A stretch of DNA of 64,000 nucleotides, taken from assembly GCA_017590115.1 (NCBI GenBank), contig JAGGNK010012892.1, positions 1,900,351 to 1,964,350 on the forward strand. The letters are read 5' to 3'. A program made the position numbers and the translations under genes. A model generated the notes under the pieces. That model searched no databases and was not told the origin of the DNA. It was given only the letters and a program-made list of their open reading frames with translations. Origin of the DNA: Montifringilla adamsi. Lineage: Eukaryota > Chordata > Aves > Passeriformes > Passeridae. Of the stretch, positions 51,129-64,000 are shown piece after piece (the first letter of the stretch is position 1; every line of letters starts with the position of its first letter).

Positions 51129-51180
51129 GGATGGATGGATGGATGGATGGATGGATGGATGGATGGATGGATGGATGGAT
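51129..51180. repeat. (GGAT)13 tetranucleotide microsatellite
   Basis: Thirteen perfect GGAT units (52 bp) are preceded by an imperfect GGTGGAA. The run is open in several phases and gives Met-Asp-Gly-Trp-type translations on the plus strand and Ile-His-Pro-Ser-type on the minus strand, both artefacts. A pure array of this size is likely to be polymorphic. Confidence 0.97.
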
Positions 51181-54100
51181 ATAATATGCCTCTACATTTC
51201 CAGTGCAGAGAGATCCCATTAAGATGTTTAGCAGATCCAGGGTTACCTTCTGCACTCTGGCACGCTTCCCAGACCCCAGCAATACACCTGTCTTCTCCCC
51301 AGCCTTAAAACATGGCTCAGACTCTTCGAAGTGACAAGTGAGCATGAGGCATCACTACAGAGAAAAGAGTAACTCACACTAAAGAGGTGGATTGCCATCA
51401 GAAAAATTGTGTTGAATAAGGCAGATCCCAATAGGATCATGAATGTCATTCTTCTTTTTTTCAGTTTTAAAGAGTGAATACGCTTGGCACTTCAAGGAAA
51501 CCAGAAATCCCTCCAGACGCATTAAATTCCAATTCAGCTTTATATTATTAAGTAACTAATGAGATCCAGCCATCCCTATAAACACAAAAAAGTGCTGAGC
51601 ACAAGCAAAATAACCCTTTTTACCATGAATAGTACTTTGTTTTGGACTTCATGGTATCTTTTCCTGCAACAGTCTACAGAGGATGTGAATTCCAATAGTC
51701 CATCTTCTAAAAATAGTGGAACACACAGTGTTAATATTCTGCTTTCACTTTTGGGCTGTGCTACCCAGACAAAGACAGATGACACTCTAATGGATATTCT
51801 TATCTCTTTTACATTAAAAAAGCCAAATCAAAATAAAACAAACCAATATGTTTTGGTATGTAAGGCGTCTTCTACATGCAAAAGAGGAAAGTGAAGCAAT
51901 AAAGTGCACAGGAGCCTAGTCCTGCAGTAATAATGGTGTCCTGCTTTCCCAACCTTCCTGTGATAACAGGATTTAGAAGCTTCCCTGTCAACCCAGATGA
52001 ATGCTGAAGAACATTCCCAAAGTGCTTTGATCATAACAATTGTCCTGTGACAGTCACCTATCCTGGCCCTTAATGTTCAGGGTGTTTACAAAGGGCATTT
52101 TCCAGAGGTCTTCAGAGAGTTAGGATGCATCTTCAGTCATGAAGACCCGTGTGGGGGTTCCAGACAAGCAAATAAAGTAAAGGAGGACAAAAAGCAGCTC
52201 TGTCCTCAGGCAGTCAGAAGGCAGAGCTTGGGCACAGCCCTGCAGGAATCCAGCTGTGCAGCTTCTGCTCTCAGCTGGGGCAGTTATCCTGCCATAGTGT
52301 TGGATGTGCTGATCTAAGGCTGCTAGGCTCTGAGCCTTGTGCTGGGCTTCAGGTGGGACACGTGGCGTGACTTTTTCTGGGCTGTGCAGCTTTTTTGCAC
52401 CTTCATGGCTTGCTGACAACCAGAGCTACTTTTGAGTCGAGGATGCTTTTTAGCTTGCACTGCCTGCTACCAAGAAAGAGCATACAACAGATACTTTTAC
52501 TCATTTTACTTGTTCTGTGTCACATTCTTTCCCCGTTGGAAAGGTTATTTCAACATCTTGCTGATTTGTTGCATTTGCCTTTCTTTGCTCACTGTCTGCC
52601 CTCAGCACAGGAGCAGCCAATTGCTTTGCTTCATTGAAACCTTTACTGTAAGAAGGCTGAGATCACTTTCCTGAGCCATATTAGGTGGGAAGCATTGCCC
52701 GTGTGTTTTGTGTCCCAGTACTTGTTCTCTGCTGTTATTTAAGGACAACTGCAAATGATGTAGTCATATGTAGACTGATTGCCAGCCCTGAAGGTTCTTG
52801 CTAGTGATTTATACACTCTGCCAGTATAGTTAGAGCACTTCTACTACAAAACCTTACATTTCTTACCCAGTTATTTATAACTCTGCCTGTCTTATTTTAA
52901 AACTTGCCCTTTTCTTCACATAGCAAAGGTTCACCAATACAATAATACATTTTAATGACTGATTTTGTAGAATAAACCTAAATAATAATCTCTGCAGGAA
53001 TTTTATCATCCCAGTTATCTGGTTTTAAGGATGTTGCTTCTTTAAGAATTGAGACCAAATTGAGCAATATTTTGTTTCAACTCCTAATCCATATTTTTTT
53101 CAGTTCCAGTTTCCCCACTCCTAGGCTGCAAGTGTAATGAATAGGTCTGATTTAGAAGATGGATCATGAGAAAGCAGAAAAGGTCTTCCTGCTGCTGTCT
53201 GCTGGTCACAGACAATTCCACTTCAGTCTTCATTCAAAACAGAACAAGCTGCAGAAAATAAGTGTTTCCATGAAAAATAGACAGGGAAGCATCTGCCATG
53301 GAAAACAAGAGATGGCAGTAAATAAAGAAGCTTCAAAAAAAAAGTTGTCCACGCTCTTTCATCAGAGGGAGGAACAAAGAATATTTGCATCTCTTTAGAG
53401 TTAAGGTAAATGAAAGACTATGCTTTTATGAAAACTTGTTCCATCTAATTTCTGAAGCCTTCCTCAGCCTGATGAAGGAAACAATGCCTTTTCTAAGTGT
53501 CCTGAAGTCAAAGCTCTCAGCCCACCATGATTAAATTCAGAAACATACATGTCATATGTGATATTCTATTCCGGTTTTAGCAGTATGTTTTCTCCAGGAG
53601 CATATTTTTCACCACAGCAAAACGAACAGATGTGGTCAAGAGTCAAAGAAAATCAAATCTGTATAGTGACATTACATGTGCAGAGTATGGGTAGCAAAGA
53701 ACTTTCTGCTCCTTTTTGGTTGCAATTTTTGAGGCTGCCAAAAGAGGAGATTAATCATACGGTTACACTTGCTGCATCTGGAGGAGCTGTAGAGCAAATA
53801 AAAGTTTTACTGAATCAGCAGGCAGCTCTCTAATGATGTTACTTCTGTTCCTGAGGGCTTTTCCAAGACAAGAGTTACAATCTATGCAGAAGGAGAGCAA
53901 TCAAAAGTCTCCAGATTTGTAGAAGTAATGTGATAGGACACATAAAGAAAGGTCTTAAGATCTCAGATACAGACTAATGTGTATTGATTTTTAATTAAGC
54001 AAAAATTAGATGCAATGCTGTTTTTTCCATTCTTTGTTACTGTGTCTTCCTAAGGAGATAAATTTGAATTCAAATGCAAAGAGAAATCAAGTCAAAGAAT

Positions 54101-57100
54101 TTCAGTTTGGTCTCCAGTAATCCAGTGTTTGGGGAATAGGATGCTGTCCTGTACTTTAAACTGAATTGTTTGTGTACCAAATGAACAAGGTATTATTTCA
54201 TCCTACAAGGCAATACCAAAGTAACTCACCAAAGTCAGAGTGATTGGCAATGACCTGGTTTTTAAAGTGGAAAGAATTATAGCAGAAATTGAGGTTTCCT
54301 CAGAGGATTTTATGATTCAGAAAAACAATTCCTGTCATATAAACAAAAATGCTTCCAGCCTAAAAGCATGTGCATGAGTTTTGTAGAATGATGATCACAA
54401 AATGGCAAATGGGAATAAAGATTTACAGTAGAAATCAATCTTACATTTTATATTCCGGTCACTAATCAGAAGTTGTGCAGTATGTAAATGTCATATATAA
54501 TAAAGGGAATAAAATATGTTGTATTAGCTGGATTTTGCCAGAACAATACAATTTATATAAATAGTTTGTCTCAGCTAGAAAGAATTCAGCAGTGTTCTCA
54601 GCGGAATATTTGTTCTATGCAAATCAAGCTGGATGTAGAGGACTGAAACCAAGTTGGATGCAAAAAGCTATAGCATCTCTTGCTGCATCAATCTTTTTCC
54701 CCACACCCGAAGCCTCTGAGCACTATACGTGTCTGAGGCGGTGTCCAGGCATGCTGGAACCCTGGCAGACACTCAAGTACTCAATCAGACACGGAATTTC
54801 TCTGTGGCTGCACCCACTGGCAAGCTCTGTCTAGCTAGGCTCTTTCTCATCAGCTTCCCCTCCTAGGGTCACTCCAGGCCACAAGGAGCTGGCTCTGAAC
54901 AAGCTTCTGCCTCACTTGACCACAATGGGAAAAAGGGTGGAGAGGCTCTCAGGTACCTTTCCTGGGAATGAGAAACCAGCTGCTCCTTCCACTGGGACCT
55001 TGTGGCTTTGGGGGGAAATTTGTTTAGATTCCTTTAGTTTCTCTTCACCATGTGGTTATTCCCCCTGGCAATAGGCACCTGCTCTTGGCCACATCTCAGC
55101 CTGCCTCAGGAAGAGAGAAGTGCAGGAATGGCCAGTGCCTGTCCTGCTCCTCCTTAATGCTCTTTTTCAGGGTGTGACTTCATCCTTTAGTATGTGTGGT
55201 GTTCCTTCATATTGAGATGATCCATTTGTTGGACAGAATGAATCTTGCTATTTATTTGGGATTCACTGCCTATGCATAGAGTAAGGTCAAAAGTGAATAC
55301 TGTGATAATTCTGGCTTGCAACATGTTCTGAGTGAGCTTAGTAGCAAGTCCATGATTCCTGCTACATCTTTATCAGCTCTAGGAGATACCAAATCCTGTT
55401 GGAAAATCTCCAAGGACCTGAACACATGGGAAAAGAAAAAAGAAATCCAGTTCTTATAGCTGATTTTATTACTAATTTTTATTCTGTTTTAGTTATTTTC
55501 AATGTTTTAAAAGGCACTTATTAGATCTTATTTTGCATTTATCCATCTTGCTTATCCTGTTGTTACTTAATTATGGGATTGAGGGACAGACTTCCAGAAA
55601 TTAAGGGCTGCATAACTTTGAACAAGTTGTCTTCAATTCTTGTTACTTTGATAGACTGTGTGGAGAGAGGAGGAAGTGCTGGGGTGAAAGGAGAGAGCAC
55701 TTGAGTGAGAAGTGTTTTTATAGAGAGATAGAAACTAAAATCATCTTTAGAAGGACAGAGTCCTGCAAGATATCAGAAGGATGAGATATAAACAGGTTTG
55801 GGGTTTTTTAAGATGTTCTTCTCAAGCATGTTCACAAACAGTTTTTATACCAGCAAAGAAATATGTAGTCAGTGAAATGGAAAATATAAGGAATATGAAA
55901 AGTCAAAATAAGTGAACACCTTCTCAAGAGAAATTTGGAAAAATGTTGTATTTGTATGACTCTTTCTTTGGTACTTATGCCCTCTATTGCTGTTGGTTCA
56001 AGTTAGGTGAGTTGATTTTTGATGACCTGCTTTAGGTGAGAGGCAAGCAAGTGAGAAGTTCTTAAAAACATTAACTTAATTACATAATTCTCCCCAGACG
56101 ACAAGAACTGGCAGGGTACAATGTGTAGCAAAAAAATTTTATTTTTCAGCTTATAATTACATTTTGTGTTAATGCAGACCTTCAGGTCTCAAGTATCTGT
56201 CCTGAATGAAACAAAAAGTGGATCATTTACAAGATTTTATTTTCAGGGGGAAGTTGATATGATGACAAAACACAGTTGTTTCAAAAGTTTGCTTTGAGCA
56301 CCACTAAACAGAGTAACTGCCTTTGGAAAAGGGGACAAGCTTCTAAGCTTGCTCTTGAATCTGGATCACCCAAAGCGATGTACCTGCACAGGCTGGGTGA
56401 GCAGTGGGTGCTGCCTCAGCCCTGTAATTCTAACCCAGGCTCCAGTGAAAGTGCAGCTTCTCCAGCTCCAGTGCAGATGTTTTCCATACAGGAAGCCTCT
56501 AATCCAAACTTTCCCTTCTCTCCTCTTGCTGGCCTCACACGGCCTTGTCGTGCTCTTTGCTCATTCTGAAACAATTATATACATTTGAATGGCAGCCAGA
56601 TCGATTGCAGCCTGTTTTTCAAAAATTAGCCTGTTGTTCTGACAATTGCATTTAGCAGAACATTCAAATCAACCAGGATGAAGGTAGAAAATAATTTAAT
56701 TTTTCTTGTTAATGAGCTTAAGTATAACAATCTACTAAGTAAGTCCTGTTTCTTCTTCAACCATTTCCCACAGGTCCCACACTCAGGCACAAACCATGTG
56801 TATGTATGTCTTTATTCATACCAGAAAATTTCCAGATTGCACCAAGGAGGATTTGCCAAAGCATTTCTCTGAAGTGCTTCTACTTCTAAAAAAAAAATCA
56901 AGGTGAATCCTGAAAGATGCTGTACAGCACTTTGCTTTTGTTATAACTTGTAAAGCCCAATTCAACAAACCAGTTTTCCTGTGATGAAATATTATGTTCA
57001 TGCTTTGAAGTGACAGGGTGTCAGGGTGACATGAATCTCTTAAAAAGTTTCATAGCACAGCTCAAGAGATTTGTTTTCAAGGACTCACATATTCCTTGTG

Positions 57101-60100
57101 TTTGCATAATTAAGAGACAGATTTGTATTTTTTTCTGGTGCCAAAACACACAGGAAAGTACACATAATTTACTGGAATACAATGGGATAAGGGAACCTTC
57201 TGGAGTATTTTATTTAGGTTTCTGTTCTGGTTTGTATTTGCTGATCTTTTTTTAGTGTTTTTTTCTGGCAATTGGAATGGATCTGAACTTGCACCATCTC
57301 AAAATTTATAGAGCCTGGGAGCATGTGTGTGGCGTGGGTGGCTTAGCAGTATTTGCTGGATCCACAAAAGGAAACTTTTGCATGTATTAGGATGATAAAT
57401 TTCACAACTGCTTTGAAGGTAAGTAGGAACACTCTTAGTGCTTGATTGATTGAAAAGATCTGAAAGATCTGTTTAATGACCACTATCAATCACATATATT
57501 TTAATTTGCAGATTTCTAATTTGCCCATTGTGTGCCTTAGTCAGAACATGCTTCATGCAAACTAGGGATTTATTAAAAAGCCCAAACACCCTAAGTTTGT
57601 TTGTTCCCTCCCTTTGTGTTACACAGAGACAGAATAACACCTTTATATCTTTATTTGTTCCCATGGAGATTTCAAGACACCAGTAAGAGAAGATCTACAT
57701 TACATAAAAGTCATAAAACACATCTCTAACACATGGGCCCCCTTGAAACACTATTACGCCTTCAGGCTGTGTCTGCATGACCAAATCCAAGCGTGCCTGG
57801 AAACATTTTTGAGCACCAGGCTGAGAACATCTGTGCTGGTGAAGAGAGCTTTGCCTGGCATGAGTTCATCCTTTTACAAACAGTGCTGTACCCGAACAAT
57901 TCCTGGGCACTTTTTGGTGTTTTGAGAGTTAAATGACTGTGGTGGCCATTCCCTCCAGGCAGGCCTCCTGGAAACTCTTGCAGTTGTTCAGCACTGACAC
58001 AGGCTATCCCAGTCCACTTAGACCCAAACACAGTATCAGGCCAAGTTCATTTACTGGAGCAGGTATAGCCAGAAGAAGTTCTAGCAGAAATAGAAGAAAT
58101 TGATATTTCCCCACACCTTGTGCTGTCTTGGAAGGTTATTTTGGAAACAAGAAAACCCAACACCTAGTCTCTTGGATAAGGAACATCTGCTTCTCTGTGA
58201 TTTTTATAATATCAGGTATCACATCAAACTAGCAAAGGTTCTCTCTCCGGCTTGTTTGCAACCAATCCTTCATTTTTGAGAACAGAATTTCAGCTTGAAA
58301 TATTTCCATCTCGGCCTCTGTCCCAGTTTATTTCAGTTTCCCACAGACCTGCTGAGCTCCATTGTTGTTGCAAATGAGAAATAGGAAAAAACTAAAATTA
58401 TCCTGAAGTTTCAGGGCAAGATATGTTTGAAAAAGAAACTCATTACTCTGGCTACACATTGGGCCTCAAAAGGGTAGGTCACAGAGTACTGAAGAGAATA
58501 AAAATCACATAAAGTTTTTAGTAGAGCTTTGGAGGTTCACAAACTTATTAGAAATCCTCAGGAAGAAGGAAAAATTTGACTAAAAGTTAACTGATTAAGG
58601 ACATATTCTACCTCTGGTAAAAAAAGAAATAGTTAAAGAAACAGATTCGCCACTTGGAGACTTCTGTCATAAACCAAATGACAAAAATCACCCGCAGAAG
58701 TCAGTGAAGAATCTAGTCTTGATATGACAAGAGTAAGTGGATGTACAAGCTTGTGATTTAAACAGTACATTAATATTTTTAAATGCTTGCTATATACCAA
58801 ATTCCCAACTAAAGTCCAGTCTATTGACATGGAATAATTTGTACCTCAGAAGGTAGAGAGAATTAGTGAGAATATTTTGAGAATATTCAGTGGAAGGAAA
58901 CCCAAAACATAAGCAGTGTAAGAGGAGGGATTTACAGAGAAAAAAAAATGGGTTATTTACACCAAGCTTCCTCCTAGAAAGCACGTAATGAGAAATATTT
59001 GTAATCACAAGCAAAAACAATTAAAAAAGAAAAAAAGTAGAAGTTCTGCAGTGCTGCTGGCTGGCTTCCAGACCAAGGGCCAGTCAAATGCTCTCCTCCC
59101 ACTCCTTTTGGTACTAGCAGGAGTCAGAAACTCTGGGGCCAAGAGAAGCATTAACAGTGTAAAGGTCTTTTTGGATCTTATAAACAGAGTTGTATTGAAT
59201 CCTTATTTTTTGAGTTTGGTTTGCTTTCTGCCAATTTGTTATTTCTTATTTTCAGGATATGTCAGGATTGCTTATTTCTGCCTTTCACTGTTTTCTGTTT
59301 TTCTTATCTTTTATTACTCCTGAGAATTGTCATGCTCTAATTTTTTCTTCAAGGAGAATGATTTCCTCCCTTCCTGACTGCTCTTCTGTAACTGCTTCTC
59401 CATCTTCCTCCTAATCTGTGCCTGTCATATCTGCTTTTCCTCACAGAACTCTTTGTCCAGGTTTCCTTTTTCAAAGGTAAAAGAAATTCAAGAAGTTAAA
59501 AACTATTTGTTCTAATATTTTGTAAATTAATAGTTCTTCTGTCTTCCACGTTATCTCTTCCCTCAAAGACTTGTGCTCTACCATCTGCTTAATGTATAGG
59601 TCCTTTTGTATAATCTCTCTTGAAAAATTCATTATGTGCAAAAACTCTTTCATGATCTTCACTAACAGAATGGTGATTAATAACATGTTGGAATAAGCCA
59701 GAAGTGACTCAGAGAGTTTTGGAAAGGTGCAAAGTTTTGAATGCATTCTTGAGCAAGCAATACAACCTTGCATATCTCTTGCTTCTTAGAACTGGAATGC
59801 ACATAAGTTGCACCACTGCAATTGAGAGATGAACCTTCCCTGTCTAAAGGGTCTGTCACAACAATTACTGTGAACAGACTATTGCATGAGGGAAACCAGT
59901 GCTTGCACTTTCGTTTAATAGGTACCCTATAGGTACTGTACCACCCTACAATTTTTGCTTTCAGTTGAAGGGAGAGGCTTCTTAAAGGAGCTTTATGATA
60001 TCCCGTTATCCAGACGGGATTTATTCCTTAAGAGCAGTGCACATGTGTATTGCTTAATGCAAGCCAAAATGAGACCTTCTTCAGCAGAAACCACAAACTG

Positions 60101-63100
60101 GAAAGTAGCCCTGTAGGAGGGAATATTAAGCCCAAAGACACCAAGCACCTGGCATCTGGTATTTATCTAAGCATTGCATTTGGCTACTAATCTCAGCAAT
60201 ATCTGGGAATCTGTTGAGAGAGTCCAGTTGTGAAACACACCATGGTTTGGATGACTACTGGCTTTTCTTGTGGACAAAATTCTTCTTTTAATTAAGCCCT
60301 GAAGGTCTGATGATGTTAGCTATGTATCGTGAATGCCAGTAACATTTTCTCTTTGATCTCAATGGGAAGTGTTCCTGCTTCCAAGATGAAAGACATACCA
60401 AAAAGGACATTCCCCATTAAATAGATTTGCTGTCCGTAATGACCTAAAATTCCACCAAGTCTTAACTTTCAGGTTTTGCTGCCTACCACCTTTCTGTTGG
60501 ATAGTCTTGAATAGTACTGAAATTTGTCCTTGTGCATTATTCAGCAATGACATCAGGTCAAAGTAAACTTGGCATTTCTATCACAATAAACCATTTCCCT
60601 GTGGTTTACTAGAACAGTCTGAACCTGGCATGTGCAACATTTTCTCTGTGGAATGATTAATATCATGTGAGCCAATGGCTGCAATAATTACAAATGGAGG
60701 AAAAGGAACTACAGCAAAAGAAATATGGCACTAATGACCAACTTACCAAAGTAAAACTGATACACCTCAGGAAACAGCTGAGCATCAGATGTAGAAAGCA
60801 GCAATCCCACCTCTGAAAGGATCAGAGGACCACCTATTAACCAAATAGGATACTGATCCTTTCCCTGTCTAGACATCTCTGTTCTGTCATCCCTGCAGCC
60901 TGCAATGCTATCAGCTCTGGGGTTTCCCACTACCATGCAACTGTTCATGAGGCAGTCAATCACCAGAAATGCTCTAGAGTAAAGAGCAAAATGCATCTGG
61001 ACCTTGCAATGTCTGAATGGACTCAGGATTGTGGGGAGTAGAGTGGTTAAGGACACCTGAGTGCTGTTGTATTTTCTGCCAGTCCTCTCATCACTCCAGA
61101 CACAGCGGTCCAATCTGTACAGCTTTGTTTCCCTGTCGCTACATTTCAAATTGGCTTGGCTGGACTGTTACTATTTAAATTATTTTTTTCCTTCTTGAAC
61201 TCAAGTGATCTTACACTTCAAGGGGTTTGTATACTTTTCTGCAGCTAATTCTACTTTAGTGACTGTCACTGAGTAGAAGATTTTATGCCTAAAATCTTCC
61301 TGTTAAAGATCCAAAAGGGCACTGGATATACTAAGGCATGTGCTTGTAACAGTAATAATTGTATATTGTGGGTCTTCTCTTTAATCATTCACATGACCTT
61401 TTTCAACTTGAATTTTTACTTTGTATAAGGAACTAAGTTGCATTGATATCTTAAAAAAAAAATTACAGCCACGTGTCTCTCAGCTGGTCTGATGAGCACT
61501 ACTCAAGCTACCAAGAGTAGGAGAAAAAATCCCAGTGAGAAATCACCTGAAATCAGAAAGTCACCATGGCAAGCTAGGTTGCCAAGTAGTCACTTCTTTG
61601 ACCCCAGCCAGCTGGTGTGGCTCATTCTTTGTAGGGCGCCCAGGCAGATCTGGAGGTTTCATGTGGAGGTTTTCAGCCCACATAGTAGTGAGCCTTGTCA
61701 GCTCAGCGATGCAGAGGTCTCAGCAGGCTGCACAACCTGTGAGTTTTTGCCAGAGGTGGAAACAAGTGAGATAAATGGAAGCTCTCTTTCATTCCCTCTG
61801 CTTAGTTTGTTTGTGATTTTGAGTCTGAAAGGCAGATTCTTCAAAACATAGTTCTTTTGATTTGAGTCAATTTATTCAGCTACTTTTAAGAAGTGCCAAG
61901 AGTAACGATGTTTAACACACATTGTTCAATGAATGTGGGTGAGATTTAGCTGAGGTTTTGGATTCTGATGGTAGGAGATTATAAACTAAGGTAATTATAT
62001 AGGTTTAGTTCTAGTTTATGTCCTCTAGAGGACTAGAGAAATAAAGCTTCAGCTTAGGGCAAGTGATCAAATCAGAGTCAGTGCTTGAACTGAGAGGAAC
62101 CTCTAGATATAGATATAGATATATAGAGACAGATAGATAGATAGATAGATTTTTTTATTCAGAATGAGATTATAGGTTTTATTTAGGACCCAATGAGTTT
62201 ATTCTGTCTGTAGTGGTAGCAGTTGCTGGTCTATGATTAAGGTTAAGGCTAAGATTAGCAATAGGGTTAAATTCAATGCAGACAAGGGCCAAGGAGCAGC
62301 TCCATGTGAAGCTGCTTGCCTAGTTTTGTGTCACAATGTTGGACTTATAACTAATTCCATTGCCCAGAGAGGATGATCAGTTAGGTTCAAATTTGTATTT
62401 TAACTGGCAGTGAAGGAGTTTGAATTGCAAAAAACTGAAATATGTTTCCCTCTCACAGAAAAAGAACAAATGCCAACAGAAACACCCTAATTAGGTTCTT
62501 TTAGTTGCCAAGAATTTCAGATTAGAGGAAAATCAGTATATTGCTGGATAGAAATTAGTGTTCAGACAAGTCACATGCTGCAGAAATAGAAGTCCATGAA
62601 AGGGAAAAGCTGTCCACGTGGATAAATCAGGCCTCTTGCCTGCATCCAGTCTCTCTAGTTTATCTGCAATGCTCTGGTTAAAGATTCAGGACAGCAAGGA
62701 CCTAAGCAGTATTGAGAAACACTCGGGAAGCCCCTGGAGGTGGATGTGAGCTAGTGCCAAACCCAGGTCTCGTGACAGAGTAACTGCTTTATGAAAATGA
62801 CTAGGGGTCATAATTTCACTTGCTGGGGGAACTAAGAATTAACTTTTGAATTAGCAACACTGTGTTGTAGCTAATGAGTTTCCAGGAGCTAACGGGTGTG
62901 GGTTGACAGCGTCAGCAAGGACTGGTGCTATGGGGTTAGACATGGGGATAGAAAAAGATGTTCCTAACACTGGCTTAGTCATAGCTCCTTGGCTTTCCTC
63001 TCTGACCAGAGATCTTAAGCTCAGGGGTAGCTGTAGTGCTGGCACGTGGCCTGGAAGGGCTTTTGAATCCATGTTGTACGCTAGGCTGGGGATTTCATGC

Positions 63101-64000
63101 GGGAAGGAGTTTCTGTGAGTCACACTGCTCTGGTATCTCGAGTCTATCTCATCTGGAGTAAAGGGGAGGATGGGTGCCAAGGTTAGGCAATGGCCTAATG
63201 TTGTCTGAGTGAAAATGCAGATTTAGAACTAATGCTGAGAGTACCAAGTGTGTTTGTGTCAGACAGACCTTGCAAAAATTGCCATTTTATGCACATAGCC
63301 AACTTTTGTAATTCCTTTTGTGAATCTAGAAGAAAGTTTGTTTTCACTAGAAATATTGCTGGTTTGGATATGTATCCCAAAGCAGCGATACTACTCAAAC
63401 ATAACCAGTCTTCACATTTATGTGAATTATCTTGAAAATTTCTGTGGTGTTAGATAATTATTTATGGCTATTAGTATTACATTTTTTTATGTGTTAAAAG
63501 AGTAGATGCACTCTATTAAGTCAGAGCATTAGGGGCAGATTTACACTCTGTAGTGTAAACCTGAGACAAAAGTTCTCTGTGTGGGTATTGTGTTTCTCCA
63601 TGTGGATGCATTAGAATTACTGTGCCATATGTGTGATGGGGTACAACCCTCATGCTTCCCTATAAGAAGAATGATGGGCTCAGGAAGCAATTTTGAGAAA
63701 GAAGTTTGGATTTATATCCTCTTCCTATTCTTGGGATAGTGATAAACAACATAATGCAGCAGCAGCAGAAGAGTTCTCACCATAATCCCTTCTCATAATA
63801 AACAGAGTTATCTTATTTCTCGAGTTAAATTCACACCAATAAACATACAATGGTTCCCACATGAACATGCCCAAGGCAGTCCTCCACAGTCTGAAAATCA
63901 TTCTAAAAACTATCTGAAAAATGCCCAAAGTGCAGGAATTGCTAGGTCTTTGTACTTCTCCTGCAGCTTAAAACTTCACTTCTACTGTGAAGTTTCTAAC
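51181..64000. other. Intergenic DNA, no gene seen
   Basis: Scattered open frames include 146 codons on the minus strand at 60709-61149 (starting at TTG, and containing a GTAAGT donor match near its 3' end) and 119 codons on the plus strand at 61492-61851. I recognise neither. A GATA-type microsatellite lies at 62104-62150. The last 2 kb shows no Gly-X-Y collagen exon, so if COL3A1 lies downstream it has not begun within the window. Confidence 0.55.
62104..62150. repeat. Imperfect AGATAT/AGAT microsatellite
   Basis: TAGATATAGATATAGATATA grades into GAGAC and then a pure AGAT run of about five units (62130-62150), followed by T7. It is compound and probably variable in length. Confidence 0.9.

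Noticed and set aside
51051..51345. Open frames encoding WMDG-type and IHPS-type repeats
   Set aside because: Both are translations of the (GGAT)13 microsatellite.
60000..60020. ATCCCGT/ACGGGAT hairpin with a 7-nt loop followed by T-rich sequence, resembling a bacterial terminator
   Set aside because: The window is vertebrate nuclear DNA, so a rho-independent terminator has no role here. The 7-bp stem is within chance.
20101..64000. Search for Gly-X-Y collagen exons, tRNA or rRNA genes, retroviral or LINE coding remnants and CRISPR-like arrays
   Set aside because: None was recognisable by eye. Old, diverged repeats could still be present but I cannot support any call.

Overview
The window is vertebrate nuclear DNA, most likely from a bird. 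A passerine is my best guess, but that is inference. It is AT-rich, CpG-poor, spliced and sparse in genes. It carries many homopolymer runs and short tandem duplications, and I recognise no interspersed repeat family in it. It has no operon-like packing and no prokaryotic, phage or CRISPR features. Nearly all of the many short open frames are chance frames, and several of the longer ones begin at TTG or another non-ATG codon.

The one gene I can identify is the 3' end of GULP1 (engulfment adaptor PTB domain containing 1) on the + strand. Three canonical coding exons are visible: 4637-4775, 11490-11584 and 18050-18121, the last with a TGA stop. Spliced together they are phase-consistent and encode the last 101 residues of the protein. 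That is the same length as the matching part of human GULP1 as I remember it, with only a few substitutions. The PTB domain and coiled coil lie upstream of the window. A long AT-rich 3' UTR probably runs to paired AATAAA signals near 20061-20080.

The best hunt result is inside GULP1. At 1520-1744 there is an exon-like open segment of exactly 75 codons, with a good acceptor, a usable donor and phase 0 at both ends. It would insert in frame immediately before the exon at 4637. It is rich in Ser, Pro and proline-directed phosphosite motifs and may be a cassette exon of a longer isoform. A perfect 73-bp tandem duplication sits just downstream of it.

From about 20.1 kb to the end, roughly 44 kb, I see no supportable coding gene. 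In mammals GULP1 is followed by COL3A1 and COL5A2, so this is probably the intergenic side of that interval. The parts worth a second look are a CpG-rich block at 41446-41797 with an AP-1 site and an inverted repeat, homeodomain/GATA/E-box-rich AT-rich DNA at about 39750-40260, several near-perfect hairpins, and a set of recent tandem duplications and microsatellites. I found no convincing new multi-gene system.
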